Source of the DNA: CAZSWR01 sp964610885
GTDB lineage: Bacteria > Bacteroidota > Ignavibacteria > Kapaibacteriales > UBA2268
DNA length: 61,076 nt
Assembly: GCA_964610885.1 (NCBI GenBank)
Contig: CAZSWR010000007.1
Coordinates: forward strand, 1 to 61,076
Reading direction: 5' to 3'
Shown here: one piece after another, positions 42,546-50,168 of the stretch
How positions within the stretch are numbered: position 1 is the first letter of the stretch
Layout: the number at the start of each line of letters is the position of its first letter
Made by a program: the position numbers and the translations under genes
Notes under the pieces: model-generated
What the model was told of the DNA's origin: nothing
The model's database searches: none
Seen by the model: the letters and a program-made list of their open reading frames with translations, nothing else

Positions 42546-44870
42546 TTAAAAATCATATTTCATCCCGACGAAAATCGTACGCCCGGGATTCATAGCCATC
42601 ATCCGATAATCAGTTTTATCAAGTAAATTATCAACTCCAACGCTTGCGGCCAATCCCCAAGCGAAGCGTTTGTTCAGTGTCGCGTTCATCAGCACGTAGC
42701 CCGGCGCGTATTCTTTGTTTTCGTCGATGACGCCATTGCCGTTGTAATCAAAGAATCCGTATTTGCCTCGGAAATTGGCCCTGAGCGAAAATGTTATTTC
42801 CTGATCGGGGATCTCGGCCGAAAGGCGGCAAAGACCCGAATGTTCTGCCCTGCCCACCAATCCGCCGTACTCGCTTTCGGTGGTGCGGTGGTAGTTGCCT
42901 CGGGCGTCCACGTAGCCAACCCGACCCGCGCGAATCGAATCCAGTTTCGCTTCGTCGCCGGAGGTCAAGTACTGGTAGCTCACGTCGAGAGCCAGCCGTA
43001 ACCAATTCGGCAGCCCGAGCCTCTCGCTCGGAGGCGACAGCTTGAATTTCACCTCGACGCCGCGAGTGAAGGCCGAATTCAGATTGAAATACGTCCAAAC
43101 ATTCCCGCCGGAAATCTTCTGAGCTATCGGCTGGTAGAGTATCATATCATTTATTTTATTCGCAAAGAAGTTTGCACGCATCTCGAATACAGATTCATAG
43201 CGGAGAGACCAGCCGAAATCGACCGAAACGGAGCGTTCCGGCGTGAGCATTTTTACTGCTGAGAAATCGACCGATCCGGGAACCAATTCGCCTCGCTTTT
43301 CGAGCTGGGCGATGGCCGAACGGATGTTCACCACTCCGAACACCGAATAGTTCGACGTGGGATTCGACCAATCCAAGTACAACTGCTCGGACGTGGGCGC
43401 CTTGAAGCCGCTGCCGACCGATCCGCGGAAAGTGAACCACTCCCAAGGATTGCACGCAAAGGCCAGCTTCGGGCTGAGGTTGTCCGCAAAGTCTTGGTGC
43501 GCGTCGTAGCGCAGGCTGGCGATAATATTGAAATGGGTGAACGGGAACCAATCGTCTTGCACATAGGCATAAGCAACGTTGGAAGTTTTTTTGCCGCCAT
43601 CGATCGAGGCCGATTCCACGCCTTCGACTGACGAACCGCCGCCCACTGTCATGTTGTGCGAGGCCAGAAGCGTGGTGGAGCCGATAATCTCTCCGCGGGC
43701 TATTGATTCGATGAAAGAATAGTCCGAAAGGAACGCGCCCGTCTGCCTCTCGGTGTCTTCGTAAAAGCTCTTGTATTTTGCGAAATATGCCTTCGCTTCG
43801 ATGCGCGCCAGCGAACTGAATTTGTGGCGGAAGGCAAGCGATGCGTTTGCGTCCCAAATCGTGCCCGACTCCAAGACGTTTCGAGAATCGGCATCGGTGA
43901 AGTAATAGTCGTAGTTGGAAATATTGTACCTCAACCCAGCAGCAATCTCTGTCGATTTCGCCGGCCTCCACGAGAAATCCATCGTCGTGGTGTAGGCGGA
44001 GTTTTCCGGTTGCTCCTGAATGCGACCTGGCCCGAAAACCTGCTTGAAGCCGTCGGTCCGCGCTGCCGAGCCGAAAAGCGAAAACGAATATTTATCGTTC
44101 GGGGCGGCCCAAAGAAGCGAGCCGTCGAGGTTTGCGGTATTGAACGAAGAATACTTTGCCCCCAAACTGCCCTTCAATCCTTCCGAAGGCTTCTTGGTAA
44201 CGATGTTGATCACTCCGGCGAGCGCATGGGAACCGTATTGCGACGAGCTTGGGCCTTTGACGATTTCGATTTTCTCAATATTTTGGGTAACGAACCTGTC
44301 GAGGTTCACCACGCCCGAAGTCCGGCCAATCGTAGGGTTCCCATCGATCAGAATCAATGTGTATTCGGGATCGAGGCCCTGGAGCTGGATCCCCGCCCCG
44401 CGCCCGACGACGCCGACCACCTGAAGTCCGGCCTGGTCGGTGAGCGCTTCGGTTAGCGTTTTGTTGCCCTGCGCCGCGATTTCTTTAGCGGACAGAATAT
44501 CGGCCGGAATCGGCAATTCATCCACTGCGCGAGCTTCCCGAGTGGCGGTAACGACCACCCCTTCGGAGCAAATTGCGGTATCGGCCAGAGTGAAGCTGAA
44601 CGAACTGCCCGAGGCAAGAGAAAGCATCGTATCAATTGTTTTATATCCAATATGCTTCAGGCGCAATTGGATCGTTAAGCCCTCGACGTTCCGAATCGTT
44701 GCTTGCCCACTGGACGAAGTGAAATAATTCCGCTTGATCGTGGGCGACGAGATACGCACGTGGCTGACGGGTTCGCCCGATTGGTTGGCAACCCTGATCG
44801 AAACATCGGCCGCAGCGCAGGGCTTGGCAACAAATGCGATAAGTAGTAGAATCAGGACTAATTTATTCAT
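42546..44870 (-). CDS. TonB-dependent outer-membrane receptor
   Basis: A 774-aa receptor that imports a scarce ligand, such as heme or a metal complex, using energy from TonB. A signal peptide (LILLLIAFVAKPCAA) is followed by a carboxypeptidase-regulatory-like domain (about 22-105: DVSIRVANQSGEPVSHVRIS). The plug begins near residue 115 (ELPIPADILSAKEI) and contains TLILIDGNP and EIVKGPSSSQYGSHALAGVINIVTK, typical of TonB plugs. The beta-barrel ends in the aromatic terminal strand RTIFVGMKYDF. The order receptor then HmuY-like lipoprotein is the same as in hmuRY clusters; here two more envelope genes precede it. Confidence 0.93.
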   Translation of the reverse strand: MNKLVLILLLIAFVAKPCAAADVSIRVANQSGEPVSHVRISSPTIKRNYFTSSSGQATIRNVEGLTIQLRLKHIGYKTIDTMLSLASGSSFSFTLADTAICSEGVVVTATREARAVDELPIPADILSAKEIAAQGNKTLTEALTDQAGLQVVGVVGRGAGIQLQGLDPEYTLILIDGNPTIGRTSGVVNLDRFVTQNIEKIEIVKGPSSSQYGSHALAGVINIVTKKPSEGLKGSLGAKYSSFNTANLDGSLLWAAPNDKYSFSLFGSAARTDGFKQVFGPGRIQEQPENSAYTTTMDFSWRPAKSTEIAAGLRYNISNYDYYFTDADSRNVLESGTIWDANASLAFRHKFSSLARIEAKAYFAKYKSFYEDTERQTGAFLSDYSFIESIARGEIIGSTTLLASHNMTVGGGSSVEGVESASIDGGKKTSNVAYAYVQDDWFPFTHFNIIASLRYDAHQDFADNLSPKLAFACNPWEWFTFRGSVGSGFKAPTSEQLYLDWSNPTSNYSVFGVVNIRSAIAQLEKRGELVPGSVDFSAVKMLTPERSVSVDFGWSLRYESVFEMRANFFANKINDMILYQPIAQKISGGNVWTYFNLNSAFTRGVEVKFKLSPPSERLGLPNWLRLALDVSYQYLTSGDEAKLDSIRAGRVGYVDARGNYHRTTESEYGGLVGRAEHSGLCRLSAEIPDQEITFSLRANFRGKYGFFDYNGNGVIDENKEYAPGYVLMNATLNKRFAWGLAASVGVDNLLDKTDYRMMAMNPGRTIFVGMKYDF

Positions 44871-44944
44871 TTAAACAATAATTTCTTCCACATACACTCG
44901 GAAAAACGCAAATTCACGTGTTTTGTTTCATCCGACCCGCTGGC

Positions 44945-45874
44945 TCAGAGCTTGCCGCCCCAAGACAGTCCAATCGTAAAAGCAAAATTATTCACAATTT
45001 GGTGCCCGTAATAATACTTGTAAACCGGGTAATCAAAAGCGCAGGAGGTATAAAGCCCGGCAAAGCTGAAACCAAGCTGCGGCGAAAGCACGATGTTGCA
45101 ATTGCCCGAATCGTCGTTCGTGGCGCCGTCGGACTTGTCTTTCCTTTTGTATTCGTTCCGCACCTCGAGTATGGCCGAAAGGTCGTCCGTTAAGGTTTTA
45201 GATACAAATAGCGAAGTGAAAATCGCAGCGCCGTATTGGTATTTGCGGTCATTCTCGAAAAGGAACTCGCCGCGGTTAAGCAAGTACAAGTGGATGCCTT
45301 GGCGTTTGAAACCTTTGTGCGCAAAGATGTGCGTGATCGCCCCGAAAGCCCTTTGCGACGGTTGCACGTGCAGCGGCAGTGTGTCCGAAGTCCTGTTCAG
45401 AGGCATCTTGGCGCCGGCGCCGAGAGTAAGTTCGAATTCGTTTTCTTTGCTTGAATAAACGTTATATTTTCCGATAATATTCAAATGCGAAAGGCCTTCG
45501 GACGAATATTTTTGATCGACGAAGTCCTGAGTTTTGTTTGCAAATGCTCCAAATTCGATTTCGGCTGTCAATCTGTCTGTGATGCCATAGCTCAGTAAGG
45601 CTCCAATATAGTCCGAGCTGATGTAGTTTATCGTCCCTTTCGCGGCGGAAGACGCACCACGGTAGTATTCGTCCCCGTATGCGTGGCGGTACGAAACGAG
45701 CACGTTTGCGAAGCCCTCGCGGAGCACTCCCGAGTTCGACGTCCCGATTGCCGGGGAAAGCCCGCCAACGGCAGCGCCGCCCGTGCATCCGCATTGCGCG
45801 AAAGATGGCGCGGACAGCAATTGAAAAATCCCAAAGGACAATAGCGCAAAGGCAACAGATGTTTTGAATTTCAT
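44945..45874 (-). CDS. Outer-membrane beta-barrel with N-terminal Cys-Gly-Cys motif
   Basis: A 309-aa protein of unknown function. Its signal peptide (FKTSVAFALLSFGIFQLLSAPSFA) is cleaved just before QCGCTGGAAVGG, so the mature N-terminus carries two Cys in a CGC arrangement that could bind a soft metal or form a disulphide. The rest alternates like a beta-barrel (YGITDRLTAEIEFGAF, NEFELTLGAGAKMPLN) and ends in a strand (FAFTIGLSWGGKL) with a poor terminal residue. One further Cys pair lies near the end (GNCNIVLSP, LYTSCAFDYP). Its ATG overlaps the stop of the thioredoxin-like gene in an ATGA arrangement. A partner role for redox or metal handling is inferred from that. Confidence 0.75.
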   Translation of the reverse strand: MKFKTSVAFALLSFGIFQLLSAPSFAQCGCTGGAAVGGLSPAIGTSNSGVLREGFANVLVSYRHAYGDEYYRGASSAAKGTINYISSDYIGALLSYGITDRLTAEIEFGAFANKTQDFVDQKYSSEGLSHLNIIGKYNVYSSKENEFELTLGAGAKMPLNRTSDTLPLHVQPSQRAFGAITHIFAHKGFKRQGIHLYLLNRGEFLFENDRKYQYGAAIFTSLFVSKTLTDDLSAILEVRNEYKRKDKSDGATNDDSGNCNIVLSPQLGFSFAGLYTSCAFDYPVYKYYYGHQIVNNFAFTIGLSWGGKL

Positions 45875-46362
45875 TTCTTCTCCAATATTTTCACAATGTC
45901 GCGTTCCCAATCCATCGATGGGAAGCTGGCCAAACCGATAAATTTGTTTGAGCAGAGGACGGCAACAGCAGGAATGAATTCGATATCGTATTTTTTATAT
46001 TCACCGGCAGGATCCTCGGCATAGCGGTCCAGGCCCAGGAAGCGAATCCGCTCCGGCGGCACTTTCGCCGCTTCGAGCAATCGCAGTATCCTCGGCACTT
46101 CCTCGCGGCAGGTGGAGCATCCGGCAGACGCGCAAACAAGGAAGCTCGCATCCCTTTCGCGGGCCAAGCGCCCGATCTTTGCGGCCAGCGCTGTATCCGG
46201 CGAATATCCGGGCGCCGAGAAATCGCTCCATCCGCAATGCTCCCGCCAAAAGGCCACCGTGGTGTACCCAAGCAAATCTCTCCTCTGCTCGCGTCCAGCC
46301 GAACAGGCTGCAAGAGCCGCCAGCGCGAAAGCTATCAATGCTATCAAACGTATCCTTGCCAA
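45871..46362 (-). CDS. Thioredoxin-like lipoprotein (CSTC motif)
   Basis: A 163-aa thioredoxin-fold protein that should act in the periplasm. The N-terminus MARIRLIALIAFALAALAAC is a lipoprotein signal with Cys 20. The redox motif is C82-S-T-C85 in LVCASAGCSTCREEVPRIL, and the cis-proline loop is IEFIPAVAVL. An additional Cys lies four residues before the motif, and another in VLCSN after the cis-proline. Start is TTG 46362, preceded by GGGAG, a plausible ribosome site. It is the first gene of the operon running on to the Cys-motif barrel, TonB receptor and HmuY-like lipoprotein. It might reduce the barrel's CGC motif; this is not shown. Confidence 0.8.
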   Translation of the reverse strand: MARIRLIALIAFALAALAACSAGREQRRDLLGYTTVAFWREHCGWSDFSAPGYSPDTALAAKIGRLARERDASFLVCASAGCSTCREEVPRILRLLEAAKVPPERIRFLGLDRYAEDPAGEYKKYDIEFIPAVAVLCSNKFIGLASFPSMDWERDIVKILEKK

Positions 46363-46623
46363 TTTGCTCCCAGCAAATATTCAAAAACATCTATAACAAA
46401 AATAAGTTGAATTTGTTACATTAAAAAACTGTTTGCTGAAGTGGGCTGTGAGTGCCTTTGGCAGATCTTTGCCCGGCATGGAAGGCGTGGGTGCGTTTTG
46501 GTTCTGGGACGCAAACGGTTTAACTTTTGGAAAATCTCACTTCAAATCGTGCGGCGATGAAAATTCCTTTAATTAATACTCAGATTTTTGTATTTTTATT
46601 TTTTTGACAATTATACTGAATCT

Positions 46624-47430
46624 ATGAAAACACTATTTACTCTGTTCCTAATGCTGTGCCTGTTCTCGGGCGCGAGCGCGCAACTGTCCGATTTCTCGTT
46701 TGCCCAGGCGGCAAAGCAACAAACCAAGAAGAAGGAAGTCCCCTTCGACAAAAAAGCCTATCAGAAACTACTGGCCGAACCGACCGAATGGTACGCAGGA
46801 CTTTCGTTCTCAAACTTTGTCCCTCAGGGCGAATTCATGCAGACGCTTGGCAAATCTTTCCAAGGGTTCTCGGTCTATGGCGGGTACAACAACTCGGAAT
46901 CACATTTGGGCTGCGGGCTTCAGGTGGATTTCATGTTTACGGGAAACGATGAGGATATATACAGGAAATATTTGTACGACATGTTAAATCACAGATACGA
47001 CTATTTTGACACTCTTTCGATGCAGAATATGATTATCCCGATCACTTTATATGGCCGTTTCACTCAGCAATTTTTTAACTTCTTTGAGCCATATTTCGAG
47101 GTTTTCGGCAGTATGAACATCTACAGCGCATCAATGAGCTATAAATCCGGGATCGACTTTAACGGCAAACAAGTAACCGACTCGGACACGAAGCTGAACG
47201 TATCGTTCGCCTATGGTATCGGCGGCGGGGCTATGTTCAAACTGTTGGAATATGCTGAACTGCCCAGCACCCATTTCAAAATGCTTCTCGACATTCGTGG
47301 CCGTTATTTCTATGGCGGCAAGGCGAACTACTGGCGCGGCTTTTTGACCGATGGTACCTATGGTTTCGTGGAAAAAACATCCAAGACCGCAATGGTGATG
47401 GTCCACGCCGGCCTTACATTTCAATTCTAA
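46624..47430 (+). CDS. Exported outer-membrane beta-barrel protein, unknown function
   Basis: A 268-aa protein with signal peptide MKTLFTLFLMLCLFSGASA, cleaved before QLSDF. After a short Lys-rich linker (AAKQQTKKKEVPFDKKAY) the chain has alternating hydrophobic strands (WYAGLSFSNFVPQGEF, SVYGGYNNSESHLGCGLQVDF, FSMSYK-like IYSASMSYKSG) and ends VMVHAGLTFQF with a terminal Phe, which is the outer-membrane barrel signature. ATG at 46624 starts the signal; a longer frame runs upstream without better signals. It does not match a family I can name. It stands alone. Confidence 0.75.
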   Translation: MKTLFTLFLMLCLFSGASAQLSDFSFAQAAKQQTKKKEVPFDKKAYQKLLAEPTEWYAGLSFSNFVPQGEFMQTLGKSFQGFSVYGGYNNSESHLGCGLQVDFMFTGNDEDIYRKYLYDMLNHRYDYFDTLSMQNMIIPITLYGRFTQQFFNFFEPYFEVFGSMNIYSASMSYKSGIDFNGKQVTDSDTKLNVSFAYGIGGGAMFKLLEYAELPSTHFKMLLDIRGRYFYGGKANYWRGFLTDGTYGFVEKTSKTAMVMVHAGLTFQF

Positions 47431-47541
47431 AGGGCTGAACTGCCTTTTATGATTGGACGATGTGGCGATGAGCTGATGTGGTAATGTGGTAATGTGATGA
47501 TTGCCTTTTGCTGTTCAATGTAACGATATACTTATTCGGGA

Positions 47542-47618
47542 GCGAACGCCGAAGGCGTGGTATCTTCATAGCAGGTGTGTGCTGCTTCCACAATACGAAC
47601 GCTGAAAGCGTGGAATAT
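47542..47618. repeat. Repeat H, copy 3 (inverted)
   Basis: CGAACGCCGAAGGCGTGG and CGAACGCTGAAAGCGTGG, inverted relative to 39427-39505, with GCAGGTGTGTGCTGCTTCC between. In the 290-base gap it is preceded by GATGTGGTAATGTGGTAATG, a short slippage-type repeat. Confidence 0.7.
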
Positions 47619-47723
47619 TAAATTGCGTTTGAAAAATCAATATATCGCTCCTTCAGAGCTATTAGTTTTTCCAATTTTACAATTCTCAAAAATAGAGATG
47701 AGCCAATGAGTATTGGCTATTGC

Positions 47724-48485
47724 CTACTTCTTCGTGTCTTTAACTAATTTAACCTGAGGTTCGAACAGGGCATCATCGAGCTTCTCGGTCGCGATATATC
47801 TCGTTTTGATAAGCATTTGCTTTTTGGTGCTTCCAATATTCTGTTCTGTGAATACTTCGTTGGCGATTCCGAACCCGATCCGCTCGGTGTAGTGATAATT
47901 GATTTTTATTGTCGCTCCGCCGTTTGGAGCGGCAATGCTGAGCCAGCATTGATTTAATTGTGAGTCGCTCTTGCCGATTAGGAAGTGTACAGTATCGCTT
48001 ACGTTGGCGCGGACGAAAGAAATCATCCAGCATTCAGCATGGGCCACATTTACCAATCCATTGTCAATTACTTTATAATCCGAATAATTATCCAAGTATT
48101 CCAATGCAGTGGCCGCGTCGAGCCAACGGAGCATTCGAGCCGCTTCCCTGAGGCGTTCCGGTTGGATGGATTCGATTTCTCCGGCGCGCGCCATCCACGA
48201 TTTATCGCCTTTCATTGCTATACTCAGGCAGCCGTTTGCGTCGTATTCATCAACTCTGAATACATTGTCCGTTTTGTGGAATAAAACATTGGAAACCGTC
48301 TGTTTTGCTTCATTATTGCCCATGGTAACAATATCAAATTCAGCCCGGTATTCCGAATTCGAAAGTGAATGAACCTTTTTGAGCATGGATCGCGTCGTTT
48401 CCAAAATACCTTCGATGTCCGTAGCGAAGCAAGATGAATTAAAAGCAATGCCGACGAAAAGAATGAGTAACAACTTAAGCTTCAT
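47724..48485 (-). CDS. Periplasmic LolA-like protein, unknown function
   Basis: A 253-aa exported protein. The signal is MKLKLLLILFVGIAFNSSCFA, cleaved before TDIEG. The rest looks like the LolA/LppX-type half-barrel: a helix with TRSMLKKVHSLSNSEYRAEFDIVTMG, strands such as VLFHKTDNVFRVDEYD and LSIAMKGDKSWMA, and a late block FLIGKSDSQLNQCWLSI. Similar proteins carry lipids or lipoproteins across the periplasm. The Cys in NSSC is not in a convincing lipobox (the residues after it are FATD), though lipidation cannot be ruled out. No gene partner is seen. Confidence 0.6.
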   Translation of the reverse strand: MKLKLLLILFVGIAFNSSCFATDIEGILETTRSMLKKVHSLSNSEYRAEFDIVTMGNNEAKQTVSNVLFHKTDNVFRVDEYDANGCLSIAMKGDKSWMARAGEIESIQPERLREAARMLRWLDAATALEYLDNYSDYKVIDNGLVNVAHAECWMISFVRANVSDTVHFLIGKSDSQLNQCWLSIAAPNGGATIKINYHYTERIGFGIANEVFTEQNIGSTKKQMLIKTRYIATEKLDDALFEPQVKLVKDTKK

Positions 48486-48581
48486 AAATATCCTTTTAAC
48501 AAATATATAACTTTATCGAATGCAAATTCAATAATAATCCTATGATTCAGATCTCTCAGTGAATTTCCGGTTTCCGTTATC

Positions 48582-48851
48582 CTACCAATTGCATAACACT
48601 AAAGCGCGATGGTTGATACAAATGTTTTTTTCTCTAAGAAAGATTTTATTACGAAAGAATAAGTATGCGATTCGAATGCCCAACTTTTCATCCAAATCCA
48701 ACTTTGCAGTGTGGCTATGCGCTTTGTTACTATCCAGAACTGCACTGAACACTTGCGAATCGGCCACGGTGTTTGCCTCGAAGAATAAATGAGATTCCTC
48801 GTTGTTCGGAAATAACTCATCTGCCACGTCAATTGCCAGAGTCAACATCAT
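48582..48851 (-). CDS. Hypothetical small ORF or gene fragment
   Basis: An 89-codon frame reading DVADELFPNNEESHLFFEAN and VFSAVLDSNKAHSHTAKLDL. The amino acid make-up is protein-like and the codons resemble neighbouring genes, but there is no known family and no ribosome site. It may be the remains of a larger gene. The rest of the 570-base gap (48486-49058) has only a terminator. Confidence 0.3.
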   Translation of the reverse strand: MMLTLAIDVADELFPNNEESHLFFEANTVADSQVFSAVLDSNKAHSHTAKLDLDEKLGIRIAYLFFRNKIFLREKNICINHRALVLCNW

Positions 48852-48945
48852 GAATTCGTTTGCGTTTTATAACGAAAGCGTAATCGAGCTTGGAGAATAA
48901 TGTTCAATTCCGGAGAATCTCAATAAAACAATACGCTTCAATCGA

Positions 48946-48974
48946 ACAAAAAAGCCCCACCGGATTGGCGAGGC
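48946..48974 (-). terminator. Intrinsic terminator of the LRR gene
   Basis: On the minus strand AGCCTCGCCAATCCGGTGGG then GCTTTTTT forms a stem with small bulges, about 85 bases after the LRR gene's stop. Confidence 0.65.
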
Positions 48975-49058
48975 TGCATATTTGATCAATATATTAGGCG
49001 CATTCGTGATGATCGAATTTGCCCCAAGATAAGTACTTAGGGCGTTCGATTAATTCAT

Positions 49059-50003
49059 TTATTCGATCACGATCATCGTGTTCTGTAGTGCTGAGTGCAC
49101 TCTTTCGATTTCGGCCGTCGAGAAATAGTTCTTGCTGATGTCGAGGCTTTCCAATTTCTTCAGGTTCGTGAAGTTTTCGGGGAATTCGGTGATTTCGTTC
49201 AGGCTGAGTTCGAGCTGCACCAAATTAACTAATTTTCCGAAGCCTTCGGGAAGCGCTTTCAGTTCGTTTTCGTACAGGAGCAATTTCTCGAGTTTGTGCA
49301 ATTCGCAGAGCGATTCAGGAAGCGCCTGAATCAGGTTCTTGTACAGGCGAAGTTTCTGAAGGTTGGCCAGATTGCCGATTTGCTCGGGAAGCGAAACGAG
49401 GCTGTTCTCTTGCGCTTCGATTTTCACGAGTTTTGTCAGCCGGCAGAGCGAATCCGGAAGAGTGGTCAGGCGGTTCGCCGGGACGCGCAATTTCTCGAGG
49501 TTCACGAGGTTCCCGATGTTTTCGGGCAATTCATAGATCTGGTTTTCGCTCAGTATAAGCTCGCGCAAATTGACGAGTTCGCAGATCGAATCCGGCAGAG
49601 CCGAAATCCTGTTGTTATTCAGGCTCAGCCATTCTAAATTTTTCAATTCACCGATACGGGCGGGAAGCTCGGTAACGTCGTTCCAACCGAGAACGAGTGT
49701 GCGCAGGTTTTTCAATTCGCAAATCGAATTAGGTATCGCAGAGATTTTGTTTCCGCAGAGGTCGAGCTTTTCCAATTTCGTTAGCTTCGAGATTTCGTCG
49801 GGAATCTCTGCTATCTTGTTGTTCAGAAGAACTAATTCTTTGAGGTTTGCAAAAGTGAAAATTTCTTTGGGGAGTTCGGTAAGGTTTTTGTAATGGAGGT
49901 CCAATCTTTCAACTTGCTCGGGACTTTTCAGCGCCTCGGCAAGTGAATAAAACGTTATTTCCGTCTCCGACGCTCCTGTTCCGGTTGTCTGTGCTACATT
50001 CAT
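49059..50003 (-). CDS. Leucine-rich repeat protein, cytoplasmic
   Basis: A 314-aa protein made almost wholly of twelve 23-residue leucine-rich repeats from about residue 34 on, each near LxxLxLxxNxIxxLPxxIxxLxN (for example LEKLDLCGNKISAIPNSICE). The regular spacing with LP at position 13 puts it in the bacterial/Ras-group LRR type. There is no signal peptide or membrane helix, and no kinase, ROC GTPase or E3 ligase domain is attached, so it is a stand-alone binding scaffold of unknown target. The high regularity suggests the array grew by duplication of units. It is a single gene. Confidence 0.88.
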   Translation of the reverse strand: MNVAQTTGTGASETEITFYSLAEALKSPEQVERLDLHYKNLTELPKEIFTFANLKELVLLNNKIAEIPDEISKLTKLEKLDLCGNKISAIPNSICELKNLRTLVLGWNDVTELPARIGELKNLEWLSLNNNRISALPDSICELVNLRELILSENQIYELPENIGNLVNLEKLRVPANRLTTLPDSLCRLTKLVKIEAQENSLVSLPEQIGNLANLQKLRLYKNLIQALPESLCELHKLEKLLLYENELKALPEGFGKLVNLVQLELSLNEITEFPENFTNLKKLESLDISKNYFSTAEIERVHSALQNTMIVIE

Positions 50004-50168
50004 GGCCGTGTCTCCTAATTATATTGTATCGTAAACTATCTATTTAACAACTCTACTCTAAAGACTATCTTAATATAATAAATATTTTTTGGAAAAAAAG
50101 AATTTTCTTTAAAAAATTTTCCACTTATACTTTATATTGCCGTTGAGTTTTTTAACAATATTTCGAGC

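Noticed and set aside
46430..46590. GC-rich patch upstream of the 46624 gene as a small coding region
   Set aside because: About 40 codons are open without a start and the translation is Arg/Trp/Cys-rich, unlike the proteins around it.
48559..48792. 77-codon plus-strand frame
   Set aside because: It overlaps a better minus-strand frame, starts in AT-rich DNA and has no protein-like pattern.
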